Positions 20,999 to 34,462 of a DNA stretch of 64,000 nucleotides are shown one piece after another. Source of the DNA: Vibrio lentus (lineage in GTDB: Bacteria > Pseudomonadota > Gammaproteobacteria > Enterobacterales > Vibrionaceae); contig NZ_JAUFQE010000002.1 in the NCBI RefSeq assembly GCF_030409755.1, forward strand, positions 2,852,001 through 2,916,000, given 5' to 3'. Under the pieces are notes generated by a model. The model saw nothing but the letters and a program-made list of their open reading frames with translations, was not told where the DNA came from and did no database searches. The position numbers and the translations under genes are program-made. Within the stretch, counting starts at the first letter, position 1. Every line of letters starts with the position of its first letter.

Positions 20999-22041
20999 GC
21001 CATGGCCTCCAACGCCTTGTCTAAGTTTGTCTCACTGTCTTGGCCCATAAAGCGAACTTCGTGTTCCAATGGAATATCGAACTTGTCCAGAACAGCTTGA
21101 CGTACTCGTGCTGCAAGTTTGAGGATGTCCACAGCAGACGCTTCATCATAATTGATGATAACTAAAGCTTGGTTTGGATGAACTTGAGCACCACCTTCAA
21201 TCACACCTTTAAACTGGCATTGATCAATGAGCCACCCAGCGGCGACTTTGATCATGTCGTTACTCTCGTAACCGACAATGTTTGGGAATAACGCAGACAA
21301 CCGATCAAAATGATCTTTGGTGATCACGGGGTTTTTAAAGAAACTTCCAGCATTCCCTTGCACGGATGGGTCTGGTAGCTTACTTGAGCGTATAGCACAC
21401 ACTTCATCGAATATAGAACGAGGAGAAAGTGTTTCTGTGGGTAAACTTTTAAGCGGACCATAGTGGTTACATGGTTTCCACTCTTTAGCTAATGTTAAGC
21501 CAATCGCGACAACAATCGCTTTACCGTAAAGAGCGTGCTTAAAAATAGAGTCTCGATAACCGAATAGACATTCTTCTTTGCTTAATCGCTTAACTGTATA
21601 AGTATCCAGACAAAGAATATCAACGTATTCACATACATCTTGTAGTTCAACACCATACGCACCGATATTCTGAATTGGCGCAGAGCCAGAACAGCCTGGG
21701 ATCATGGCTAAGTTCTCTAAACCACCCAGTCCATGGTCAACACTCCACTCAACAAGGCTAGGCCAGTCTTCACCACCAGAGACATGTAGAGAGTAACTTT
21801 CTGAGCTTTCTGTTAACTCAATACCACTTAATCGATTAACAATGACCAAGCCCGAAAAATGTTCAGTAAAGAGCATATTACTCCCTTTCCCGAGCATTAA
21901 TTTAGGCAAGGCTGACCATTGAGGGTCTTGATATACAGAGATGAGTTCATCAACAGAGGTGACTTCGACAAGTACATCGCAAGTCTGTTCGATCGAAAAA
22001 GTATGAACATTTTTTAAGCTAGCATTGAGATAAGATTGCAT
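20995..22041 (-). CDS. murB: UDP-N-acetylenolpyruvoylglucosamine reductase
   Basis: MurB reduces the enolpyruvyl intermediate to UDP-MurNAc using FAD and NADPH, an essential cytoplasmic step of peptidoglycan synthesis. FAD-binding LMLGKGSNMLF near residue 50 and the type I GSAPIQNIGAYGVEL motif near 125. The active-site segment GNAGSFFKNPV carries the catalytic Ser. 348 residues. First gene of the murB-birA unit. Confidence 0.96.
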   Translation of the reverse strand: MQSYLNASLKNVHTFSIEQTCDVLVEVTSVDELISVYQDPQWSALPKLMLGKGSNMLFTEHFSGLVIVNRLSGIELTESSESYSLHVSGGEDWPSLVEWSVDHGLGGLENLAMIPGCSGSAPIQNIGAYGVELQDVCEYVDILCLDTYTVKRLSKEECLFGYRDSIFKHALYGKAIVVAIGLTLAKEWKPCNHYGPLKSLPTETLSPRSIFDEVCAIRSSKLPDPSVQGNAGSFFKNPVITKDHFDRLSALFPNIVGYESNDMIKVAAGWLIDQCQFKGVIEGGAQVHPNQALVIINYDEASAVDILKLAARVRQAVLDKFDIPLEHEVRFMGQDSETNLDKALEAMA

Positions 22042-22107
22042 GGCGATATTTAATTAAATTACACTGCCGACATTCTAACGCAGATAAACAAATGGCGCAG
22101 TGACTGA

Positions 22108-22539
22108 ATGAACAATGTCATCATTACTCAATTAGACCCCATAAAGGTTCCCCTCGTTAAGCGTTTTTACAAAGAGCATTACCCAACAGGTAAAGCCAAC
22201 AAAAGCGAGCAAATCTACTCATTAGAACTAGATGGCCAGTTATGTGGTGTAGTTCGCTTTCGAACGATAGAAGGTGCACGCTTACTTACAGGAATGGCTA
22301 TCTCTAAGGAATACCGCGGCAAGCGATTAGGTTCACAGCTAATGGATTATTGTGTTCTTCACACGCTGACGGAAAAAGATTATTGCTTCGCGTATTCTCA
22401 TCTGACTAATTTCTACAATCGTCATCAATTCATACAAATCGATCCCAATGAACTACCAAATGGTTTAAGAGTCTTATATGAGCGCTATTCGAATAGCGGA
22501 AAAGATCTCATTCCTATGCATTATCAGCAAAATTGTTAG
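22108..22539 (+). CDS. GNAT family N-acetyltransferase
   Basis: A 143-residue single-domain GNAT protein. The acetyl-CoA-binding motif A is visible as TGMAISKEYRGKRLGSQLMDY (Q/RxxGxG/A-like, about residues 73-93, given here across two strands). The substrate is unknown: small protein, amino acid or antibiotic are all possible. It sits alone between divergent murB and co-oriented pssA, in a gap where E. coli has no gene. Confidence 0.75.
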   Translation: MNNVIITQLDPIKVPLVKRFYKEHYPTGKANKSEQIYSLELDGQLCGVVRFRTIEGARLLTGMAISKEYRGKRLGSQLMDYCVLHTLTEKDYCFAYSHLTNFYNRHQFIQIDPNELPNGLRVLYERYSNSGKDLIPMHYQQNC

Positions 22540-22630
22540 AGAATGACTCGATTATCTAGTATTTGATGCTATCCCTTTGGTAAAATTGAAGGTTCGCAAT
22601 TTTGCATATTTTTAAGGTAAAACAGTCAAT

Positions 22631-23971
22631 ATGATTGCTAGTAGGAATCCATTCATACAGTTGCCAACCATAGCGCAGAATCCTGACAAGTTTGAAGTAC
22701 TGCTATCAGCGCATGAGTTCCGAACTCGCTTACTTGATGAGATATCTCGTGCAACTACTCGTATTAGTTTAGTTGCTCTGTATCTTGAAGATGATGACGC
22801 TGGCCGTGAGATCCTAACTGCCTTATACGAAGCAAAGCAAAAGAACCCAGAATTAGACGTGAGCGTTTGTGTCGATTGGCATAGAGCTCAACGTGGATTG
22901 ATTGGTGCGGAGTCCTCTGAGGGCAATGCAGCAATGTACAAAGAGTTTGCTGATAAATACCAGCACACCGTACCTGTTTATGGAATTCCTGTTCGTGGCA
23001 AGGAAGTGTTTGGTGTATTGCATCTAAAAGGCTTTATTGTCGATGACAGCGTGATTTACAGCGGTGCTAGCCTTAACAATATCTATTTAAGTTATCATGA
23101 TCGTTACCGTTTCGATCGCTACCATGTTTTAAACAACGCAACACTTGCTGACTCAATGTTCTCCTATATCCAAGAACAAATGATCTCAGACATCGCTGTT
23201 TATGATCTTGCAGATAAGAACAAACCACTAACTAAAGAGTTAAAGCCAGCAATCCGTCAATTCAGAGCATCGTTAGCACGCTCTCAATACAAATTCGATT
23301 CTCAAGAAGTTTCGGCAGATCAAGTTGCTGTAACTCCTTTAGTTGGTATTGGTAAGAGACGTAATCGCCTAAATCAGGGAATTAACCAACTGGTTGCTCA
23401 GGCTAAAGATGAGATTTTCATTTGTACGCCATATTTCAATTTTCCACCAAGCCTAGCGAAGGAAGTGAAGAAAGCACTTAAGCGTGGCGTCAAGGTCACG
23501 ATTGTTGTCGGTGATAAAACAGCGAATGATTTCTTTATCTCACCGGAAGAAGAGTTTAAAACAATTGGTGGATTGCCTTACTTATACGAATTGAACCTGC
23601 GTCGATTCGCAAAGGCTAATGAAGCAAATATAGCAAGTCGTAACCTGTCTATCCGACTTTGGCAACACGACTCTAACAGCTTCCATTTAAAAGGTATTTG
23701 GGTTGATAAACGCTACATGCTGCTAACGGGTAACAACCTAAACCCGCGCGCATGGAAATTAGACTTAGAGAATGGCATATTCATCCAAGATAACTACCAT
23801 CATCTAACGGACAAATTCCAAGCTGAGGTTGATAATATTGTTCAGCACACACAGCTTATTTGCACTTATAAACAGTTAGATAAAGTAGATAGCTACCCAA
23901 TGGAAGTACAGAAACTAATTCGAAAGATCACTCGAGTTAAAGCAGATAGAGTTCTTAAACAAATACTCTAA
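22631..23971 (+). CDS. pssA: CDP-diacylglycerol--serine O-phosphatidyltransferase (phosphatidylserine synthase)
   Basis: PssA makes phosphatidylserine from CDP-diacylglycerol and serine, the precursor of phosphatidylethanolamine. It is the gammaproteobacterial phospholipase-D-type enzyme, membrane-associated but not membrane-spanning. Two HKD motifs are present: HLKGFIVDDS (about residue 136) and HLKGIWVDKR (about 355). 446 residues, near the E. coli length. In E. coli the gene is at a distant locus, so its place beside murB is a Vibrio arrangement. A terminator follows at 23993. Confidence 0.93.
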   Translation: MIASRNPFIQLPTIAQNPDKFEVLLSAHEFRTRLLDEISRATTRISLVALYLEDDDAGREILTALYEAKQKNPELDVSVCVDWHRAQRGLIGAESSEGNAAMYKEFADKYQHTVPVYGIPVRGKEVFGVLHLKGFIVDDSVIYSGASLNNIYLSYHDRYRFDRYHVLNNATLADSMFSYIQEQMISDIAVYDLADKNKPLTKELKPAIRQFRASLARSQYKFDSQEVSADQVAVTPLVGIGKRRNRLNQGINQLVAQAKDEIFICTPYFNFPPSLAKEVKKALKRGVKVTIVVGDKTANDFFISPEEEFKTIGGLPYLYELNLRRFAKANEANIASRNLSIRLWQHDSNSFHLKGIWVDKRYMLLTGNNLNPRAWKLDLENGIFIQDNYHHLTDKFQAEVDNIVQHTQLICTYKQLDKVDSYPMEVQKLIRKITRVKADRVLKQIL

Positions 23972-23992
23972 ATCGTTGTATTTCCCATTGTC

Positions 23993-24022
23993 TAAATGCC
24001 TAGCAATCGCTGGGCATTTTTA
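23993..24022 (+). terminator. pssA terminator
   Basis: AATGCCTAGC (23995-24004) and GCTGGGCATT (24009-24018) hairpin followed by TTTTTAT. Confidence 0.8.
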
Positions 24023-24507
24023 TATCTACATTAGAACCTCAGGCTTAACCCCAAGTGCCGATATCGCTTCTGAAGTTCCCTATCCAGAATCTACTAATAC
24101 CTACTCACAAGATAACTCTTGGCAATTCTCTGATGAGATATGAGTTGTATGTGAAAGCCAGAGAAACTTGATACATCAGATTAATTACGGTTGCCGCCTT
24201 ATAGAGCGAGAAAACAGCTACTTCTATCTAGCCAGGGCTTGGTTTAAGTTGCCTAACAGAGAATATAAGTACCGGGATTACAACTTCAAATCTGAGTTCA
24301 AATAATATACCTACCGCCAGATACCAAACCTACCACCCTAGCAATATTCACTAATAGGCCGAGAGGCAGTTAGCAGGCTAGTTTGATCTCGAATCGCAGT
24401 CTACCTTACAAAACAAGAAACCTTCCTAACTAGGCTTCTTGCCAATTGTACTCCTAGAGCTCCGCAGAAGCTTATTTACCAAGATCAAACCTAACCGACA
24501 TAACAAA
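24023..24507. other. non-coding gap, probably decayed sequence
   Basis: About 485 bases between the pssA terminator and the decayed tRNA/terminator region. It contains no reading frame with coding character, no intact tRNA and no recognised structure. Its closeness to the decayed copies to the right suggests it is older eroded material from the same rRNA-distal region. Confidence 0.5.
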
Positions 24508-24560
24508 ACATAAAAGTGTAAAAAAGCTCTGCGATTTCTAACCAGGCTTTCTAACCTATG
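24508..24560 (-). repeat. decayed copy of the rRNA-operon terminator
   Basis: The stretch from TGTAAAAAAGCTCTGC through the following GGCTTTCTAA matches the functional terminator at 24765-24805 at most positions. Pairing is partly destroyed by substitutions. Read as a duplicated and degenerated copy, 248 bases away. Confidence 0.5.
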
Positions 24561-24650
24561 GTTAATTCGATTCGAGAATTACGGGCCGTGAGCAACCTTT
24601 TACGGGGATTGTAGTAACTAAGAGCTAAAACTCACATCTCAGAAACGACG

Positions 24651-24760
24651 AAAGCCTAGTCGTCAGACTAGGCTTTCTAATATGTGCCGGAATAGCGTGA
24701 AGTGTAGGGTCTCGATGCCTTTACAGCACTCATACAACCAAACAGCAAAACTCTTTTCTC
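24651..24760 (-). pseudogene. terminator copy with tRNA-Asp relic
   Basis: A perfect hairpin AAAGCCTAGT/ACTAGGCTTT (24651-24676) is followed by CTAATATGTGCCGGA, nearly the same as CTAATAAGTGGCGGA at the 3' end of the intact tRNA-Asp. A GGGTCTCGA stretch further on recalls its T-arm (GGGACTCGA). The rest no longer folds as tRNA. Interpreted as a decayed tandem copy; identity is by eye only. Confidence 0.45.
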
Positions 24761-24765
24761 CAAAT

Positions 24766-24800
24766 GTAAAAAAGCCCTGCTATTTTTAGCAGGGCTTTTC
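24766..24800 (-). terminator. rRNA operon terminator
   Basis: GCCCTGCTA (24774-24782) and TAGCAGGGC (24787-24795) with six T's on the minus strand, just after the distal tRNA-Asp. Confidence 0.9.
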
Positions 24801-24807
24801 TAATAAG

Positions 24808-24884
24808 TGGCGGAGTGGACGGGACTCGAACCCGCGACCCCCGGCGTGACAGGCCGGTATTCTAACCAACTGAACTACCACTCC
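24808..24884 (-). tRNA. tRNA-Asp (GTC)
   Basis: 77 nt with CCA encoded. Acceptor GGAGTGG/CCACTCC; anticodon stem CCGGC/GCCGG with loop CTGTCAC, anticodon GTC. Last gene of the rRNA operon, as in E. coli rrnC/rrnH, although the locus corresponds to rrnB. Confidence 0.97.
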
Positions 24885-24950
24885 GCAGTGGTCAACTCAC
24901 TAAGTGAGCGTCCATATCTCCAGGTCGGTCAACCTAAAGATTTAATTTAA

Positions 24951-25069
24951 AGCCTGGCGATGTCCTACTCTCACATGGGGAAACCCCACACTACCATCGG
25001 CGCTATTGTGTTTCACTTCTGAGTTCGGCATGGAATCAGGTGGGTCCACAATGCTATGGTCGCCAAGCA
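24951..25069 (-). rRNA. rrf: 5S ribosomal RNA
   Basis: About 119 nt starting TGCTTGGCGACCATAGC and ending GACATCGCCAGGCT on the minus strand. Terminal helix and the internal CCGAACTCAGAAGTGAAA loop sequence are typical. Confidence 0.96.
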
Positions 25070-25165
25070 AATTTTAAAATTCGGAAAACTGGATTTAAAA
25101 GTATCTCTTCAAACTCATTCAAGGTCTGGTCTTTCTTTGAGTCCACAAAACCCCTTGGGTGTTGT

Positions 25166-28058
<2,893 letters not shown>

Positions 28059-28412
28059 ATACAACCCGAAAGGGTCTTAGTGTATGGCAACTAACCAAGG
28101 TTTTTGGTTGTCATCAAGAAGGGTTAATTCCTGATAACTGTTTGCCGGACTCAATTGTGAATCAATGTAAACATTGATTCGAATACAAGACACTTGAATG
28201 TGTTTGTTGTGTTTATCAATAAAGATAAACATTGAGAACTTTTAAATTTGATTGAATTACTCGTAAGTAAATCAATCAGTCAGCTTTCCAAATTGTTAAA
28301 GAGCATAAAGCAAAAAGCTTTAATCAATAACTTACGTTATTAATTAAAGCTCTGGCTTTAACTAAATCTAAACCATCAATCTGTGTGGACACTCATCGTA
28401 AGTATCTTCGTA
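28059..28412 (-). other. 16S-23S internal transcribed spacer without tRNA
   Basis: A 354-base spacer. No tRNA-Glu, Ile or Ala cloverleaf is present. It contains a boxA (28294-28305, TGCTCTTTAACA on the minus strand) for Nus-factor antitermination ahead of 23S. A segment at 28371-28394 is complementary to the 16S leader at 30188-30211 and would form the RNase III processing stem. Confidence 0.85.
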
Positions 28413-29967
<1,555 letters not shown>

Positions 29968-30187
29968 AAGATTTTGTGACTCAACGAATACTGACTTCAA
30001 AACTAATATTCATTCGAAAATGAACATGTAATTCTAAAGCTATTACCATTCCAACAGAATGGTAATGAATTGACTGTGCCGAATAACTACAAGTAGTTAA
30101 ACGTATTGGTCACTCAGTTCATTGAAATCATTGTGTTACCGAAGTAACTGCTATTACCTAAGTAATAACGTTTTGATATTCATCAAC

Positions 30188-30229
30188 GAGTGCCCACACA
30201 GATTGATAGGTTTAAATTGTTAAAGAGCG
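30188..30229 (-). promoter_or_regulatory. rRNA leader: boxA and 16S processing stem
   Basis: BoxA GCTCTTTAACA at 30228-30218 on the minus strand. Next to it, 30188-30211 is complementary to the ITS segment 28371-28394, so the two flank 16S and form the RNase III duplex. Confidence 0.8.
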
Positions 30230-30270
30230 CTAGCGTTTTGTGATTTACATCTCAGTCGCTAGGGGTGCGT

Positions 30271-30298
30271 ACTATACCTGCACCACTTAGAGAGTCAA
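30271..30298 (-). promoter_or_regulatory. rRNA operon promoter P2
   Basis: On the minus strand TTGACT (30298-30293), 16 bases, TATAGT (30276-30271), followed by ACGCACCCC. Confidence 0.75.
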
Positions 30299-30373
30299 GG
30301 GTTATTTTCAACTCCTTTTCCTCTACCGATTTCGCTGTGTGACTTTCGTCTCACTCCGTGTCGGTGAGGCGGC

Positions 30374-30401
30374 ATTATAGAGAGATCGACATAGAGCACA
30401 A
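30374..30401 (-). promoter_or_regulatory. rRNA operon promoter P1
   Basis: On the minus strand TTGTGC (30401-30396), 16 bases, TATAAT (30379-30374), then a GCCGCC discriminator typical of growth-rate-controlled rrn P1. An A/T-rich stretch upstream (30405-30425) suits an UP element. Confidence 0.82.
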
Positions 30402-30592
30402 GGGCTTTTTTGAATAAAAGTTTTGTTCGCCTAAAAAGCCACCAGTTCCGCATTTTTCGAATAAAAACTAAACATTTGAGACGTATCACAGCAATACATT
30501 GGCAAAATGGAAACCATGAACGTAAGATTCATGTATCTATTTTGTTAAGAGTAGATGCGTCTATTTCGTTTATTAATATGTAGTATTCCGAT

Positions 30593-31045
30593 ATGAACTC
30601 AAAAAAATCGATGTTGTTAATTGTCGCACTAGCTGTTCTAGGTGGCATTGTTTTCTCTCAGGTAGATATATCGCCTGCAATTACCTTTATCCTTGGTGTC
30701 TTGGCTTCCGCTTTTGTTGTTAACTTTTCAAGCACCGACTCAAAATCAGATTCAGAACCTAAGGCATCAACAAAAACACTTTATGTAGGTAACCTTCCAT
30801 ACAAAGCGAATGAATCACACGTACGTGAATTATTCTCAGAGTATGGTGAAGTATTTGCAGTACGCTTAATGAAAGACAAACGTACTGGTAAAAGAAGAGG
30901 CTTTGGATTTGTCGTAATGGCTAGCAATGATGTGAATCATGCTATTTCAGAACTTAACGATAAAGATTACATGCAACGAACTTTAAAAGTGCGAGTTGCA
31001 AATGATCCTAAACATCCAGAAACGGACGAAGCTGAACTGAGCTAA
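30593..31045 (+). CDS. membrane-anchored RRM RNA-binding protein
   Basis: 150 residues. Two hydrophobic segments (about 6-23 and 30-46) are followed by a Ser/Asp/Lys linker and one RNA-recognition motif with RNP2 LYVGNL (about 63-68) and RNP1 RGFGFVVM (about 102-109). Single-RRM proteins of this kind occur in several gammaproteobacteria, but their RNA targets are poorly known. The two membrane segments predict an RNA-binding domain tethered to the inner membrane. Its tail overlaps the convergent murI tail by 38 bases. E. coli has no gene here. Confidence 0.85.
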   Translation: MNSKKSMLLIVALAVLGGIVFSQVDISPAITFILGVLASAFVVNFSSTDSKSDSEPKASTKTLYVGNLPYKANESHVRELFSEYGEVFAVRLMKDKRTGKRRGFGFVVMASNDVNHAISELNDKDYMQRTLKVRVANDPKHPETDEAELS

Positions 31046-31808
31046 ATCCTAACTGCTTTAACATGCTATTTAGTGCACTTTCTTTCTTAGGAAGTGCACT
31101 ACAAAAAACCTCACGCACTCCCCCTTCTTTATTAATGCTTTCCAAACCCAACAAATCTTGAACCCTCTTAGCTATCGCTTTACCAGAATCTATCAGCACT
31201 ACGCTTTCACCTAGTACTTGTTGAATCTCTGATTTGATCAGAGGGAAATGAGTGCATCCTAATACGGCCACATCAACCATGTTTATCATCGGTTGAAGAA
31301 TCTGCTCCAATTCTTCAAGGTTAATCGCCTCTCCTCTGAGTTTATCTTCGGCCATATCCACCAGCCGAGTAGAACCTAAAAGTTCGACTCTTTTATTACT
31401 CGAGAAGTTTTTGATGAGCTCGTGTGTGTATTCACGAGTAATCGTTGCGGGAGTAGCAATAAGACCCACCGCTTTATTGGCAAGTAAGGATGCAGGCTTG
31501 ATTGCCGGAACAACGCCAACAATTGGGATTTGATTATTAGCGCGGAGTGTAGGTAATACAATCGTACTTGCGGTATTACAAGCTATTACTACGATATCTA
31601 TTGCGTGAGTAGCCACAAAGCTGGCGACGATGCTTTGGACTCTTCGAACAAGGACTTGTTGATCGAGTTCACCGTATGGGTAAGCCTCGTTATCGAATAC
31701 ATAAGTATAGTTATGATTCGGTAGTAACTGGCTTATCTCTTTATATACAGATAAGCCACCCACTCCAGAATCAAAGACCAATATGTTTTTTTTCAGACTA
31801 TCCGACAC
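31008..31808 (-). CDS. murI: glutamate racemase
   Basis: MurI converts L- to D-glutamate for peptidoglycan. The two catalytic cysteines lie in VIACNTAST and [11 protein letters not shown], and the N-terminal [11 protein letters not shown] loop is intact. 266 residues. The last 12 codons lie antisense to the end of the RRM gene. The order murI-btuB beside an rRNA operon matches E. coli. Confidence 0.96.
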   Translation of the reverse strand: MSDSLKKNILVFDSGVGGLSVYKEISQLLPNHNYTYVFDNEAYPYGELDQQVLVRRVQSIVASFVATHAIDIVVIACNTASTIVLPTLRANNQIPIVGVVPAIKPASLLANKAVGLIATPATITREYTHELIKNFSSNKRVELLGSTRLVDMAEDKLRGEAINLEELEQILQPMINMVDVAVLGCTHFPLIKSEIQQVLGESVVLIDSGKAIAKRVQDLLGLESINKEGGVREVFCSALPKKESALNSMLKQLGFSSVQLRPFLDV

Positions 31809-31874
31809 AACGATTACCTATAATAAGTTTCGCTGCAATGATACTCCTTCGCTTAGTGTTCGCCAATCCTCACT

Positions 31875-32540
31875 CTATATAATACAAGCTTGATAACGTT
31901 GATGAACAAAACGCTCACCTTGCTCTACATTTTCTAGGTCTATCTTGAGCTTACCTCTAAAGCATGGCGCTGACGTCACTAAGGTATGGAACTCGCCATC
32001 TTCGCCACATGGATCGACATGACTAGGTAAGCTGTCTATTAGCTCAAGGGTGTATTCTTTCCCGCAATAGTCCATGTCCAATGCGTCGCTATCGACTGTG
32101 ACGAGAAAGGTTTCGATTCCTCTGTCTATTATTTCACTCGCAAGTGTCTGACTGCTCTCTCCCATTAGAGGAAATACACACTCCCAACCTGCTGGTTTTA
32201 TATAGCTTCTTCGATAATCGGCAATGCCATTACAGAACATGTCTCCAAACGCGACCGCATCAATTGATAAGCCAGAACCTTTAAGTGCGGAAACAATAGT
32301 ACTTTGATAAATCTCATTACTAGGGAACACTTCCGGAAGTTCAATCGTGATCAATGGCAAACCGACTAATTGCGCCTGCATGGCAACAACGTCAATCGGA
32401 GTCACTTGGAAAGGAACTTCATCTCCAACATATGTCGTATAGAGAGCAACAACTTCATATTCGGAGCTTTCAAGTAGACGCTCTAACGTTAATGTCGAGT
32501 CTTTACCTGACGACCAACTTATGACGACTTTCTTTTTCAT
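31875..32540 (-). CDS. DUF71/COG2102 PP-loop ATP pyrophosphatase (B12-linked subfamily)
   Basis: About 221 residues. N-terminal PP-loop SWSSGKDS near residues 8-15 and the family GDMFCNGIADYRR and CGEDGEFHT segments. The archaeal/eukaryotic relatives (Dph6) amidate diphthine; bacteria lack diphthamide, and comparative genomics has linked a bacterial DUF71 subgroup to B12 salvage. The position directly after riboswitch-controlled btuB supports the B12 group. The start is set at the ATG 32540 (MKKKVVISWSS); an ATG 12 bases upstream is possible. The btuB terminator ends only about 15 bases before the start, so expression probably depends on readthrough. Confidence 0.8.
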   Translation of the reverse strand: MKKKVVISWSSGKDSTLTLERLLESSEYEVVALYTTYVGDEVPFQVTPIDVVAMQAQLVGLPLITIELPEVFPSNEIYQSTIVSALKGSGLSIDAVAFGDMFCNGIADYRRSYIKPAGWECVFPLMGESSQTLASEIIDRGIETFLVTVDSDALDMDYCGKEYTLELIDSLPSHVDPCGEDGEFHTLVTSAPCFRGKLKIDLENVEQGERFVHQRYQACII

Positions 32541-32553
32541 TGATATACCCATA

Positions 32554-32579
32554 AGAAAAAACCGCCCGGAGGCGGTTTA
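32554..32579 (-). terminator. btuB terminator / internal attenuator
   Basis: AACCGCC (32560-32566), loop CGGA, GGCGGTT (32571-32577), then T7 on the minus strand. It lies between btuB and the DUF71 gene. Confidence 0.85.
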
Positions 32580-32587
32580 GGTGTAAA

Positions 32588-34408
32588 TTAGAATTGGTAA
32601 GCTAGATTAGCAAAGTACCTGCGTTCAGGAGCGTTATATCCTAGCGTTGTTTGGTAGTTCTCATTAGTTAAGTTATCAACTCGACCACGGACAACTAGCT
32701 CAGGGGAGATCCAGTACCCCACAGAAACATCCCACAAGCTCACTGATGGCAAAATATTATCTGGATCGGTTGTTTCTTTTGGATTACCCGCTCTATCACC
32801 CGTGTATGTATAAGTAAGGTTCACATCAAAATCTTCATATGAAGCATCCATCAACCACTTGTAGTTTTCATCAGCACGCTTCGCTAATTTGTTGCCAGCA
32901 GAGTCTTTATGATCTTTAAATTCAGCGATAACCGTATGATGGATAAACCACGTGTCAAAATTACCTGTGATTTCTAAACCTTTAAGTTTTGCATCTACGT
33001 TTTGAGGATACCAAAATGGGCTACCTTCATACCAAATAATTAAGTTATCGACTTCATTATCGTATGCAGTCACATCCAACTTGAATAAATCGAATTCACC
33101 TGTGTATCCAATTTCGCGATTTTCGGCTTCTTCAGGCTTCAGGTCTGAATTTGTTGTTAGATCAGAATAGCTCGGAGCTTTAAATGATGTACCCGCAGCC
33201 GCTCTAAGTGAGTGCTTTTCTGTTAGGTAATAGCGAGTACCTAAAGACCATGTAGTGTGGTTGTCGTATGTGTCGTGTTTATCGTTACGTACACTACCTA
33301 CAATTTGAACATCACCAAATCGAAGTTCAGAAGAAGCGTAGACGCCAGTAGTATCGCGAGACTCGCCAGCTAGAGCATCAGGTGAACCATATGACAAGGC
33401 ATCATCATCAAGTTTTTCTCTACGCCAGTCAGCACCAGCACCAACAGATACGTTCTCATTAATGTAATACTGATTTAAGAACTGCAGGTTCGTCAGATCT
33501 ATTTTCTTCTTTGTTCCAGCATTGTCTTTACCTTGAGCTTGTGAATAGTCTAGGTTTTCGATTGCCTGTTGATTAGCTCTAAAGGTAGAGCTTAAGTTAT
33601 CACCTTTATAGTCAACAGCGGCTGTAACGCTCAAGTTCTCAGAGTAACCATAGTTCTTACCACTAGAGTCATACTCAGTCAGACTATCAAACCAACGAAC
33701 AGATGCTGTGCCAGTAAAGGCCTCATTGATCGGCTGTGAGTATGACGCAAAAAGATTTTGGCTTTCATAGCCATAATTAAGACCAGTAGCCGGGTCTTTA
33801 ATATCGTAACCTTCAGTCTCATCAAAACCGCCAGCGAGTTTCAATGTTCCGCCGTTCGACAATTTTCGAGTCGTTGAGAAATTAGCTTCCTTTTGAGCAT
33901 CACTGCCAGCGCCAACAGCTATCATTGTCGATTCAGTAGAATGAGCAGACTCAGTAATAACGTTAATCACACCCGCTACCGCATCTGATCCATATAAAGC
34001 GCCACCAGAGCCACGAATCACTTCAACTCTCTCAATAATACCTACTGGAATATGGTTGAAGTTAATACCGCCGGCAGCAGAGTCAATACGAACACCATCG
34101 ACTAGAAACAATACTTGATCGCTATTGTAGCCACGCATAAAAACAGAGGCACTGTGCCCACGTCCGCCACTTTGAGAAACTTCAACACCAGGTACTCGTT
34201 TCAAAACATCCACTAAAGACTTAGCTTGGGTTTCTTCTATTTCTTGTTTTGAAATAACGGTAGTAGAAGCAATAACATCACTTAGAGGCTGCTCAAAACG
34301 GTTAGCCGTAACCACCATGGTTTCGTCAGTAGATGCTTCTTGGGCGTGTAAATTGGAGATAGGTGAAAGCAGCGATGCTACAGCAGCCGCTAAAAGGGAT
34401 TTGTTCAT
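32588..34408 (-). CDS. btuB: TonB-dependent vitamin B12 receptor
   Basis: BtuB carries cobalamin across the outer membrane using TonB energy. Signal peptide MNKSLLAAAVASLLSP ending near HAQ, a TonB box TMVVTA just after it, a plug domain (about residues 30-150: VDVLKRVPGVEV, SGSGGALYGSDAVAGVINV-like region) and a 22-strand barrel ending in YQF. 606 residues. A cobalamin riboswitch precedes it. Confidence 0.95.
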   Translation of the reverse strand: MNKSLLAAAVASLLSPISNLHAQEASTDETMVVTANRFEQPLSDVIASTTVISKQEIEETQAKSLVDVLKRVPGVEVSQSGGRGHSASVFMRGYNSDQVLFLVDGVRIDSAAGGINFNHIPVGIIERVEVIRGSGGALYGSDAVAGVINVITESAHSTESTMIAVGAGSDAQKEANFSTTRKLSNGGTLKLAGGFDETEGYDIKDPATGLNYGYESQNLFASYSQPINEAFTGTASVRWFDSLTEYDSSGKNYGYSENLSVTAAVDYKGDNLSSTFRANQQAIENLDYSQAQGKDNAGTKKKIDLTNLQFLNQYYINENVSVGAGADWRREKLDDDALSYGSPDALAGESRDTTGVYASSELRFGDVQIVGSVRNDKHDTYDNHTTWSLGTRYYLTEKHSLRAAAGTSFKAPSYSDLTTNSDLKPEEAENREIGYTGEFDLFKLDVTAYDNEVDNLIIWYEGSPFWYPQNVDAKLKGLEITGNFDTWFIHHTVIAEFKDHKDSAGNKLAKRADENYKWLMDASYEDFDVNLTYTYTGDRAGNPKETTDPDNILPSVSLWDVSVGYWISPELVVRGRVDNLTNENYQTTLGYNAPERRYFANLAYQF

Positions 34409-34462
34409 GTTGTGATCCTAAATCGCGTAAATTCCTACCAAACCACATTGTATGGTTTAGCT

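Noticed and set aside
28059-28412. Search for tRNA-Glu, Ile or Ala in the 16S-23S spacer
   Set aside because: No acceptor or anticodon arms found; the spacer holds only boxA and processing-stem sequences.
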